This document shows, piece by piece, positions 5,178 through 11,345 of a stretch of DNA of 11,345 bases. Each line of letters starts with the position of its first letter. The stretch's first letter is position 1. The position numbers and the translations under genes are program-made. The notes below the pieces were generated by a model. It did no database searches, was not told the origin of the DNA, and saw nothing but the letters and a program-made list of their open reading frames with translations. Origin of the DNA: Desulfonema limicola (GTDB taxonomy: Bacteria > Desulfobacterota > Desulfobacteria > Desulfobacterales > DYRC01); the NCBI GenBank assembly GCA_020718925.1, contig DYRC01000118.1:1-11345 (forward strand). The letters run 5' to 3'.

Positions 5178-7198
5178 ATCCGCGAACAGTCTATAAAGAA
5201 GAGGCTTATGAGCTTCTTTCCGAGTTGGAAGGCGCGTTGCTGGAATTGGAAGAAATCCCGGAGGATGCCGGCGTGATCGGGCGGGTATTCCGGGCATTGC
5301 ATACCATCAAAGGATCCGGCGCGATGTTCGGATTTGATGATATTGCAAGCTTTACACATGAAATCGAAACCGCGTTTGATTTGGTGCGGGATGGAAAAAT
5401 AGTCGCCAGCAAAGAGTTGATTAATTTAGGATTAGCCGCACGCGATCAGATCAGAGCCATGCTGGACGCCTCCGAAGGGAAAGAAGGCGCGGATAATTTG
5501 AAATCTCAGCAGATTATCGCTGAAATATGTAAATTGATTTCAGAAGGACAGAGAAAGGAAGTGGAAAGTGCAAAGTGCAAAGTGAATCAACTTCTCACTT
5601 CTCACTTCTCACTTCTCACTTTTAACTTATTTTTCCGTCCTGCGCCTGAGATATTTCATACCGGCACAAATCCGCTTTTTTTAATCAGGGAACTCAGAGG
5701 ACTCGGAGAATGCCGTGTCAAAGCGTTGACCTACGCGATTCCCATGCTTGGCGATATTGATCCTGAAACATGTTATCTTGCGTGGGAAATTACCATCAGA
5801 ACATCCCATTCTGTCAACGCTGTCCGGGATGTGTTTATTTTTGTGGAAGATAAAAGCGAACTTAGGATTGAAGCGGCAGGTAAAGATGATACACAGGTTT
5901 CGGAATCTGATGATATTTCCGCCCCCCAGCCCGCCCCGCTCCCGAATGAGAATGGAAAACAGACACTCAGAGGCGCAAACGTCAGCGAGTCTTCTTCGGA
6001 AAAGCGCCCGAAATCCGATCCGACATCAAGCATCCGGGTGCCTGCGGCAAAATTGGATAGTTTGGTCAATCTGGTCGGAGAATTGGTAACGGTTCAGGCG
6101 CGGCTCAGTCGCAAAGCGTCTATGGCAAAAGATGCCGAACTGTTATCTATTTCCGAAGAAGTCGAGCGGCTAACCGTATCTCTTAGGGATAATACAATGA
6201 ATATCCGCATGGTGCCGATTGAGACCACCTTCGGTAATTTCAGAAGATTGGTGCGCGATTTGTCTGCGGAACTGGGCAAGGAAGTTATTCTGGTTACTGA
6301 CGGCGGCGAAACCGAATTAGATAAAACACTGATTGAAAAGCTTCATGATCCGATGGTGCATATTATCCGAAATGCCATAGATCACGGTATTGAAAAGCCG
6401 CGTGTCCGGGAATTGCTGGGAAAAGCCGGAGAAGGTATTATCAGTCTGTCTGCATTTCATTCAGGCGTGAATGTGCTGATCCGTATCTGCGATGACGGCG
6501 CAGGGCTGGACGCCTCGGCTATCCGCACCAAATCTGTTGAACGAGGATTGATTTTACCGGATGCCAGATTATCGGAGCAGGAAATCTTTTCGCTGATTTT
6601 TTCGCCCGGTCTCACAACCTCTGAAAGAATTACAGAGGTATCGGGGCGCGGCGTGGGCATGGATGTGGTCAGGCGGGCGATTGAGTCGCTGAGAGGAAGT
6701 GTGGAGATTGAAAGCGAAAAAGGAAAGCGAACCTGTATCACGCTCAGGCTGCCGCTGACACTTGCCATTATAGACGGATTGCTGATTCGGATTGCGGACA
6801 GTTGTTTTGTACTGCCGCTGCCGGTGGTGGAAGAGTGCGTGGAACTCAGAGGCAAGGACTTAGCGATGGTTCGTTCCAGAAGCATTATGAATTTCAGAGG
6901 CAGGGCAGTGCCTTATCTGAATCTGAGGCAGTTGTTTATGATTGAAGGCGATGCGCCGGATATTGAGCAGGTCGTGGTTGCGGAATCCCAAAATACCAAA
7001 GTGGGATTGGGCGTGGATCGGGTCGAAGGGCAGCACCAGACCGTTATCAAGAGTATGAACAAAGTTTATCGGGATGCCGAATATATTTCCGGCGCGACGA
7101 TTCTGGGGGATGGTACTGTCGCGCTGATTTTAGATGTCCCTAAGCTTACCCAGCTCGCTGAAAATAAAAATCAGGATGGAAGTTGTCATGGCAGATGA
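5174..7198 (+). CDS. cheA: Chemotaxis histidine kinase CheA
   Basis: A 674-residue CheA that autophosphorylates on a histidine in response to receptors and passes phosphate to response regulators. Seen: P1/HPt domain (about 1-120) with HTIKGSG and phospho-acceptor His43; an atypical linker and P2-like region (about 125-235); P3 dimerisation helices (about 286-345); P4 ATPase domain with the N box HIIRNAIDHGIE (396-407), DDGAGLD (440-446), FSPGLTTSE (476-484) and GRGVGMDVV (491-499); and a CheW-like P5 domain (about 525-660). All catalytic boxes are intact and the length is close to the classical enzyme. There is no attached receiver domain. Residues 130-152 are encoded by two facing 7-bp repeat arrays and look inserted, since they match no CheA domain, but the frame stays open. 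It overlaps cheW by 4 bp and cheR by 11 bp. Confidence 0.96.
   Translation: MNPRTVYKEEAYELLSELEGALLELEEIPEDAGVIGRVFRALHTIKGSGAMFGFDDIASFTHEIETAFDLVRDGKIVASKELINLGLAARDQIRAMLDASEGKEGADNLKSQQIIAEICKLISEGQRKEVESAKCKVNQLLTSHFSLLTFNLFFRPAPEIFHTGTNPLFLIRELRGLGECRVKALTYAIPMLGDIDPETCYLAWEITIRTSHSVNAVRDVFIFVEDKSELRIEAAGKDDTQVSESDDISAPQPAPLPNENGKQTLRGANVSESSSEKRPKSDPTSSIRVPAAKLDSLVNLVGELVTVQARLSRKASMAKDAELLSISEEVERLTVSLRDNTMNIRMVPIETTFGNFRRLVRDLSAELGKEVILVTDGGETELDKTLIEKLHDPMVHIIRNAIDHGIEKPRVRELLGKAGEGIISLSAFHSGVNVLIRICDDGAGLDASAIRTKSVERGLILPDARLSEQEIFSLIFSPGLTTSERITEVSGRGVGMDVVRRAIESLRGSVEIESEKGKRTCITLRLPLTLAIIDGLLIRIADSCFVLPLPVVEECVELRGKDLAMVRSRSIMNFRGRAVPYLNLRQLFMIEGDAPDIEQVVVAESQNTKVGLGVDRVEGQHQTVIKSMNKVYRDAEYISGATILGDGTVALILDVPKLTQLAENKNQDGSCHGR
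5561..5588 (+). repeat. Degenerate GTGCAAA heptamer array inside cheA
   Basis: Four consecutive 7-bp units occur here: GTGGAAA, GTGCAAA, GTGCAAA and GTGAATC. The middle two are identical and the outer two degenerate. The array is in cheA (residues about 130-138) and faces the CTTCTCA array that starts 2 nt later. The AAAGTG and CACTTT cores make the pair a loose inverted repeat. Confidence 0.75.
5591..5618 (+). repeat. Perfect 4 x 7-bp tandem repeat (CTTCTCA) inside cheA
   Basis: CTTCTCA is repeated four times without error, followed by a partial unit, CTTTT. It encodes LLTSHFSLLT (residues 140-149) between the HPt domain and the P2-like region of CheA. The unit is not a multiple of three, so a change of one unit shifts the frame. 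Losing one would bring TAA at 5682-5684 into frame; gaining one would bring TAA at 5623-5625 into frame. Confidence 0.9.
7173..7180 (+). promoter_or_regulatory. cheR ribosome binding site within cheA
   Basis: AGGATGGA, inside the last codons of cheA, ends 7 nt before the ATG at 7188. This supports that start over the in-frame ATG at 7176 and a start at 7134 deep inside cheA. Confidence 0.6.
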
Positions 7199-8048
7199 AT
7201 CGCTTGCATATCCTTTTCCTGATGAAATGTCAGACAAAATTTTTTCCCGGTTCAGCGCGTATATTCAGACTGAACTGGGCATCAAGATGCCGGAAATCAA
7301 AAAGACCATGCTTCAGGCGCGTCTGAGAAAACGGCTGCGTAAGCTGGGCATGGGCAATTTTGAGGAATATTACAAATATGTGTTCAGTGCGGAGGGAATG
7401 CAGACCGAGCTGCATCACATGATAGACGTGATAACGACCAACAAGACCGATTTTTTCAGAGAACCTAAGCATTTCGAGTACCTGACTCAGACAACCGTGC
7501 CGGAATTTGTGAAACGATTTGACAGGGATATGCCGAAACACCTCAGAGTCTGGAGCGCGGGCTGTTCCACCGGTGAAGAACCTTATACGCTGGCAATGGT
7601 ATTAAGCGATATTGCGGAACGATACACAGGGTTTTCCTTTTCGATTATCGGAACAGATATTTCTACCAGAGTCTTGGAAACCGCAGCGCACGGAATATAT
7701 GAACATGACAAGGTGGAACCGGTTCCCCTGCCGTTTCGTAAGAAATATCTGCTCAGAAATAAAGATAAAAATCTGGTAAGGGTCGCGCCCCCGCTCAGGG
7801 CTGTCGTAAAATTCAAACGCATCAATCTTATGGATAATGAATTTTGGCTGCCTGAAAAAGTGGATATTGTCTTTTTCAGAAATGTGATGATTTATTTCGA
7901 CAGACCCACGCAGGAAAGAGTATTAAACCGCATGTGCAAATATCTGAACCGGCACGGCTGTATTTTTATCGGGCATTCCGAAACTTTGAACGGATTGAAT
8001 GTGCCGCTGATTCCGATCAGTGCGACAGTTTACAGATATTCGGGCTAA
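7188..8048 (+). CDS. cheR: Chemoreceptor glutamate methyltransferase CheR
   Basis: A 286-residue enzyme that uses S-adenosylmethionine to methylate glutamates on chemoreceptors, giving sensory adaptation. Seen: an all-helical CheR N-domain (about 12-85) with the basic helix LQARLRKRLRKLG (42-54); TNKTDFFRE (84-92), which matches the substrate-site segment of known CheR; SAM motif I VWSAGCSTGEEPYT (121-134); GTDIS (155-159); and FFRNVMIYFD (229-238). The length is standard and there is no TPR extension. It overlaps the end of cheA by 11 bp and is followed after 19 bp by the SPFH gene. No cheB esterase is adjacent, so reversal of methylation must be encoded elsewhere. Confidence 0.96.
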   Translation: MADESLAYPFPDEMSDKIFSRFSAYIQTELGIKMPEIKKTMLQARLRKRLRKLGMGNFEEYYKYVFSAEGMQTELHHMIDVITTNKTDFFREPKHFEYLTQTTVPEFVKRFDRDMPKHLRVWSAGCSTGEEPYTLAMVLSDIAERYTGFSFSIIGTDISTRVLETAAHGIYEHDKVEPVPLPFRKKYLLRNKDKNLVRVAPPLRAVVKFKRINLMDNEFWLPEKVDIVFFRNVMIYFDRPTQERVLNRMCKYLNRHGCIFIGHSETLNGLNVPLIPISATVYRYSG

Positions 8049-8055
8049 GGAGATA

Positions 8056-8060
8056 AGGAG
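8056..8060 (+). promoter_or_regulatory. Ribosome binding site of the SPFH gene
   Basis: AGGAG lies 7 nt upstream of the ATG at 8068. This rejects the in-frame start at 8020 inside cheR, which would add 16 hydrophilic residues before the membrane anchor. Confidence 0.75.
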
Positions 8061-8067
8061 ACAAGAA

Positions 8068-8883
8068 ATGAAAGATATTCTATCTTTTATATTGGGGATT
8101 TTATTTTTACCGATAACGCTTTTGGGAAGCTGGGTAGTGGTGCATCCCCAGGAAGAAAAAATTCTTTTATTCTGGGGTGAGCTGAAAAAAGTCATCAAGG
8201 ACCCGGGATTATATTTCTCATTATTATGGGGAAGAACGGTAATTTCTGTCAGCACCAAGCGGCAGACATTCGATTTGCACAGAACCGTTGTTGCAGATGG
8301 AAACGGCAATCCGATAGTCATCGCGGGTGTATGTACCTATCAGGTGAGCGATTCGATCAAAGCAGCGTTGAGTGTGGAAAAATATCAGGAATTTTTGAAA
8401 ACACAGGCAATGGCTGTACTGAAACAGGTTTCTTCAAAATATCCGTATGAAAGCGCATCAGGGCATAGCTTGAAAAATGAAGCAAAAGAAATCGGCGGGG
8501 AGATGGTTACGCTGCTGCAATCAAAGGTGAAAGACGCCGGAATCAGTATTGTTTCATTCGAGTTGTCTGATCTGAGTTATGCGCCTGAAATTGCACAGGC
8601 AATGCTTGTCCGCCAACAGGCGCAGGCATTGGTGGATGCAAGAAAGGTGGTTGTCGAAGGTGCGGTGGAAATTGTTCATGATGCCATCCTGCGGCTTGAG
8701 GCGAAAGATATTAAATTAACGCCATCGGAAAAGTCAAAAATCGTCGGCAATCTGCTAATCGTGATTTGCGGTGAAGCCAAAGTGCAGCCGACATACCCGA
8801 TTCAGGGCAATGAATCTGCCGAAGTTCAGGCATTATTGAAAAGAGTTGTTTCAGGGATAGATAAACTTGCGGCAAAACAATGA
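8068..8883 (+). CDS. SPFH/band-7 (prohibitin-like) membrane protein
   Basis: A 271-residue protein of the stomatin/prohibitin/flotillin superfamily, whose members form membrane-bound oligomers that organise membrane microdomains and often associate with proteases. Seen: an N-terminal hydrophobic anchor (about 5-25, LSFILGILFLPITLLGSWVV); a band-7 domain (about 22-190) beginning VHPQEEKILLFWGELKKVI and containing DPGLYF (45-50); and a helical region APEIAQAMLVRQQAQALVDA (172-191), typical of the end of SPFH domains. The tail 192-271 is helical and polar. It lies between cheR and azlC in the same operon, 19 bp after cheR and overlapping azlC by 17 bp. A link to chemotaxis or export is only suggested by position. 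The specific subfamily is uncertain. Confidence 0.85.
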   Translation: MKDILSFILGILFLPITLLGSWVVVHPQEEKILLFWGELKKVIKDPGLYFSLLWGRTVISVSTKRQTFDLHRTVVADGNGNPIVIAGVCTYQVSDSIKAALSVEKYQEFLKTQAMAVLKQVSSKYPYESASGHSLKNEAKEIGGEMVTLLQSKVKDAGISIVSFELSDLSYAPEIAQAMLVRQQAQALVDARKVVVEGAVEIVHDAILRLEAKDIKLTPSEKSKIVGNLLIVICGEAKVQPTYPIQGNESAEVQALLKRVVSGIDKLAAKQ

Positions 8884-9547
8884 TATAACCATAGGCGCGT
8901 CTGCCGCGTGGCCGATTTGTCTGGGGTATATTCCTATCGGGCTTGCATTCGGGGTGCTGGCGCGGAAAGCAGGGTTGACGCCGCTTCAGATCGGCATGAT
9001 GTCCGTATTCGTGTTTGCGGGCAGTTCTCAGTTCATCGCTGTCTCCATGCTGGCGGATGGAGTGTCTGCGATTGCCATTATTCTGACAACTTTTATGGTC
9101 AATCTGCGGCATCTGCTGATGAGTTCGTCTTTGGCAGTGTTTTTCAAAGGAGAAGACCGGAAAAAGCTGTCGCTGTTTGCTTATGGCGTTACGGATGAAA
9201 GCTTTGCGGTCAATCTTGCACGGCTCAGAGATGGAGAGTGGAATCTGAATCGTTCGCTGGTGGTAAATCAGATGGCAAATGCAGCATGGCTTGCCAGCAC
9301 GGTTATCGGCGGATTCGGGGGGCAGTTCATCCCTGAAAAAGCTTTCGGCATTGACTACGCGCTGATTGCCATGTTTATCTGCCTTCTGGTGTTTCAGTTC
9401 AGAGGACGAAGGTATGTGATCACCGCCATGATTGCCGGAATCTTGGCAGTTATTTTCTCTTTGCTCATTCCCGGAAATTCCTATATCATTCTTGCTTCCG
9501 TGATTGCGGCAACAATAGGATTGATTTTCAGAAAGTATCTGACATGA
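8867..9547 (+). CDS. azlC: AzlC-family branched-chain amino-acid exporter, large subunit
   Basis: A 226-residue polytopic inner-membrane protein, partner of AzlD; the characterised relatives (AzlCD of Bacillus, YgaZH of E. coli) export branched-chain amino acids such as valine. Seen: GYIPIGLAFGVLARKAGL (20-37), VFAGSSQF (49-56), MVNLRHLLMSSSLA (77-90) and YGVTDESFA (106-114), all characteristic of AzlC, plus C-terminal membrane helices (about 166-178, 185-203, 206-221). The start is TTG at 8867, inside the end of the SPFH gene: an in-frame TAG at 8858-8860 excludes anything further upstream, and AGGGA lies 9 nt before it. It overlaps azlD in an ATGA. The substrate is inferred from the family. 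Confidence 0.92.
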   Translation: MRQNNDITIGASAAWPICLGYIPIGLAFGVLARKAGLTPLQIGMMSVFVFAGSSQFIAVSMLADGVSAIAIILTTFMVNLRHLLMSSSLAVFFKGEDRKKLSLFAYGVTDESFAVNLARLRDGEWNLNRSLVVNQMANAAWLASTVIGGFGGQFIPEKAFGIDYALIAMFICLLVFQFRGRRYVITAMIAGILAVIFSLLIPGNSYIILASVIAATIGLIFRKYLT

Positions 9548-9876
9548 AAGATTATCTGATATTGATGGCAGGCATGGGATTGGTAACATTTCTGCCGCGC
9601 TGGTTTCCGCTCTTTTTTCTGTCTAATCGGGAAATCCCCAAGCTGCTGATTGAATGGCTTGATCTGATTCCGGCGGCTATTTTAAGCGCGCTGCTGATAC
9701 CCGCGCTTGTGGTCGGCGGAGAACCCAAAGTTATGGCGTTCAAGCCTGAATTGCTTGCCAGCATTCCTACATTTTTATTTGCATTAAAGACAAAATCGCT
9801 GGGCGGCACGGTGGTTGTAGGCATGGCGTTGTATTGGCTGATCGGAAAAGGACACTTACCGTTTTTCGGATTATAA
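9544..9876 (+). CDS. azlD: AzlD-family branched-chain amino-acid exporter, small subunit
   Basis: A 110-residue hydrophobic protein that pairs with AzlC. Seen: three to four membrane segments (about 5-26, 36-56, 70-79 and 86-100), the early GLVTFLPRWFPLFFLSNREI (12-31), which corresponds to the conserved T-x-x-x-R region of AzlD, and LIPAAILSALLIPAL (41-55). The length is standard. The ATGA overlap with azlC indicates coupled translation and a 1:1 complex. It is the last gene before the third GC-rich element, which starts 15 bp after its stop and may mark or influence the end of the operon. Confidence 0.9.
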   Translation: MKDYLILMAGMGLVTFLPRWFPLFFLSNREIPKLLIEWLDLIPAAILSALLIPALVVGGEPKVMAFKPELLASIPTFLFALKTKSLGGTVVVGMALYWLIGKGHLPFFGL

Positions 9877-9890
9877 AAAGCATGTATTTT

Positions 9891-10023
9891 ACCTAACCCC
9901 CCGCCCCCCTTCCCTGAAAGGGAAGGGGGAGGAGACATCATCACTACTCTCCTCTCCGTTTCGGGGAGGGGTTGGGGGTGGGGTCTCCCCTCTCCTTTCA
10001 GGGGAGGGTCCGGGGGAGGGGTG
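9891..10023 (+). repeat. GC-rich quasi-palindromic element, copy 3 (enlarged)
   Basis: This 133-bp relative of the elements at 819-911 and 4419-4511 has the same orientation as copy 1. The left arm with the TGAAA-loop hairpin is conserved (9907-9931). The right arm is present twice: a diverged version at about 9945-9983 with GTTTC in the loop, and a standard version at about 9984-10023 with TTTCA. It fills most of the gap between azlD and the lolC-like gene, leaving 34 bp before the chosen lolC ATG. No T-run follows, so intrinsic termination is doubtful. Confidence 0.85.
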
Positions 10024-10057
10024 GCAATAAATTTTCAGGAAAGAGTTGGATTTAAAA

Positions 10058-11269
10058 ATGTCTTATGAACTTTTTATCGGCAGCCGCTACATCAGAGCCA
10101 AGCAGGGGCAGACCTTCATTTCCCTGATTACGCTTCTTTCAGTAGCAGGCGTTGCGGTCGGTGTGATGGCGCTGATTGTGGTCATTTCGGTGATGGCGGG
10201 CTTTGAATCAGATTTGAAAGCCCGAATATTAGGCGTGGAATCTCATATTATCCTGACGCGGCAGGGCGGCGGATTCAGCGATTATCGGCGCGTATCAGAG
10301 TATCTTAAAACTATTGAAGGTGTTGAAGCAGTTACGCCGTTTGTCGAAACCCAGACCATGCTGCGAACCTCACGCGGCTTGTATGGCGCATTGGTGAGAG
10401 GGATTCAGCCCGAATCCGCAGGAAAAGTTATCAGGAGCATCAGTCCTGCGGCATTGGCAAAATTGAATCATCACGATACGCCGGGCGTTATTCTGGGCAA
10501 AGACCTGGGCATGAACGCCGGGATTTCGGAAGGTCAGGGCGTGTATCTGATTTCGCCCAGAGGGATGATTTCTCCGGTGGGGCATCTGCCCACGATGAAG
10601 AAATTCAGCGCAATCGGTTTTTTTGAAGCAGGCATGTATGAATATGACGGCTCTTATGCGTATATTCATCTGAAAGAAGCCCAGAAGCTGTTGCAGATGG
10701 ACGATACGATCAGCGGCATCGAAATCCGGCTGACCGATATTTACTCGGCGGATAAGATTGGCAAAAAAATCATTGCGGATTTGGGCAAGCCTTATCAGAC
10801 TAAGGATTGGATGCAGAAAAACCATAATTTTTTCTCTGCACTGAAACTTGAAAAAACCGCTATGTTTGTGATTCTGACGCTGATTGTTCTGGTAGCGGCG
10901 TTTAATATTGCCAGTTCTCTGATTATGATGGTCATGGAAAAAACCCGCGATATTGCGATTTTAAAGGCAATGGGCGCAACAGATAAGGCTGTTCGGAAGA
11001 TTTTTGTCTTCAAAGGCATGGCAATCGGCACCATCGGCACAAGCTTGGGCGTCATCCTGGGCATTACGCTTTGTCTGCTGCTTAAACACTACAAGTTTAT
11101 CGAACTTCCGGCAGATGTATATTATATCACCACATTGCCGGTGCTGTTGCAGGCAGCGGATGTGATAGTGATAGCAATTTCAGCACTGATAATATGCTTT
11201 TCAGCCACGCTGTATCCGGCGGGACAAGCGGCAAAACTCAATCCGATTGAAGCGATTCGGTATGGATGA
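10058..11269 (+). CDS. lolC: LolC/LolE-family lipoprotein-releasing ABC permease
   Basis: A 403-residue inner-membrane subunit of the Lol transporter, which with the ATPase LolD extracts outer-membrane lipoproteins and hands them to LolA. Seen: the typical start MSYELFIGSRYIRAKQGQTF; a first membrane helix (about 21-48) ending SVMAGFESDLKARILG; a large periplasmic domain (about 50-265); three FtsX-type helices (about 267-291, 315-341 and 367-388) with EKTRDIAILKAMGA (294-307); and the terminal LNPIEAIRYG. The length is normal. ATG 10058 is preferred to an in-frame TTG at 10046 because it gives the standard LolC N-terminus, although its GGA site is weak. LolC and LolE cannot be told apart here. 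A lolD gene would be expected next but the window ends after 76 bp. Confidence 0.92.
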   Translation: MSYELFIGSRYIRAKQGQTFISLITLLSVAGVAVGVMALIVVISVMAGFESDLKARILGVESHIILTRQGGGFSDYRRVSEYLKTIEGVEAVTPFVETQTMLRTSRGLYGALVRGIQPESAGKVIRSISPAALAKLNHHDTPGVILGKDLGMNAGISEGQGVYLISPRGMISPVGHLPTMKKFSAIGFFEAGMYEYDGSYAYIHLKEAQKLLQMDDTISGIEIRLTDIYSADKIGKKIIADLGKPYQTKDWMQKNHNFFSALKLEKTAMFVILTLIVLVAAFNIASSLIMMVMEKTRDIAILKAMGATDKAVRKIFVFKGMAIGTIGTSLGVILGITLCLLLKHYKFIELPADVYYITTLPVLLQAADVIVIAISALIICFSATLYPAGQAAKLNPIEAIRYG

Positions 11270-11282
11270 GCAGATTGCCGAA

Positions 11283-11345
11283 ATTGTCTGAACCGGGATT
11301 TTCAGGATTTTGGGATTGCCAAGATTGAAAAAATCTCGGTAGTCC
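11283..11345. repeat. Probable GGATTTTC-type dispersed repeat, cut by window end
   Basis: Just after lolC the sequence shows imperfect short tandem units: GGGATTTTCA, GGATTTTG, GGATTGCC and AGATTGAAAA, preceded by TTGTCTGAACC. This pattern resembles widespread intergenic repeats built on TGTCTGAATCAGGATTT that I recall from several bacterial groups. AGATT-GAAAA-AATCT (11322-11336) forms a small hairpin. Only one partial copy is visible, so the call is tentative. Confidence 0.4.

Noticed and set aside
5561..5618. CRISPR array
   Set aside because: The units are contiguous 7-bp tandem repeats without spacers and lie inside cheA.
5561..5632. cheA as a frameshifted pseudogene at the repeat
   Set aside because: The frame stays open through the arrays and all CheA catalytic boxes on both sides are in the same frame and intact.
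8711..9589. Long open frame antisense to azlC and the SPFH gene end
   Set aside because: Its translation is rich in His, Cys, Gln and Arg with no recognisable motif, while the opposite strand encodes clear AzlC; it is a shadow frame.
1..11345. tRNA, rRNA, riboswitch or phage genes
   Set aside because: None was recognised on reading both strands; all stretches over 300 bp without a gene are accounted for by the divergent control region.

Overview
The window is an ordinary-GC bacterial chromosome segment from a Gram-negative organism: it has a LolC/E lipoprotein-release protein, signal peptides, and no phage or plasmid genes. The gene types, the style of the MscS-like domain and the families of short intergenic repeats suggest a deltaproteobacterial sulfate reducer (Desulfobacterales, for example Desulfonema-like). 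That assignment is inference, not shown by a marker gene.

Layout. The left part is read on the minus strand. It holds a small family-2 glycosyltransferase (8-733) with its own promoter, then a 1155-residue membrane protein (867-4334). That protein joins a periplasmic coiled coil, an MscS-type channel-like domain, a Ser/Thr protein kinase, a cyclic-nucleotide-binding domain and a Crp-like winged-helix tail. It is flanked by two 93-bp, nearly identical GC-rich quasi-palindromic elements in inverted orientation (819-911 and 4419-4511). The first element supplies the last 14 codons and the stop codon of the gene.

A divergent control region (4335-4673) separates it from a tightly packed plus-strand operon: cheW (4674), cheA (5174), cheR (7188), an SPFH/band-7 membrane protein (8068), azlC (8867) and azlD (9544). 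Neighbouring genes overlap by 4-17 bp or are 19 bp apart, so they are probably transcribed and translated together. A third, enlarged copy of the GC-rich element (9891-10023) follows azlD and precedes a lolC/lolE-family gene (10058-11269). The window ends in another AT-rich repeat-like stretch.

How the genes fit together. CheW couples receptors to the CheA histidine kinase, and CheR methylates receptors. No receptor, CheY or CheB is present here, so those must be encoded elsewhere. AzlCD is a branched-chain amino-acid exporter pair. The divergent channel-kinase protein looks like a one-polypeptide sensor that could link membrane tension and cyclic nucleotides to Ser/Thr phosphorylation. The points most worth following are this fusion protein, a four-copy 7-bp tandem repeat inside cheA where gain or loss of one unit would truncate CheA after its first domain, and the repeat elements with strong G-quadruplex motifs that have been captured into coding sequence.
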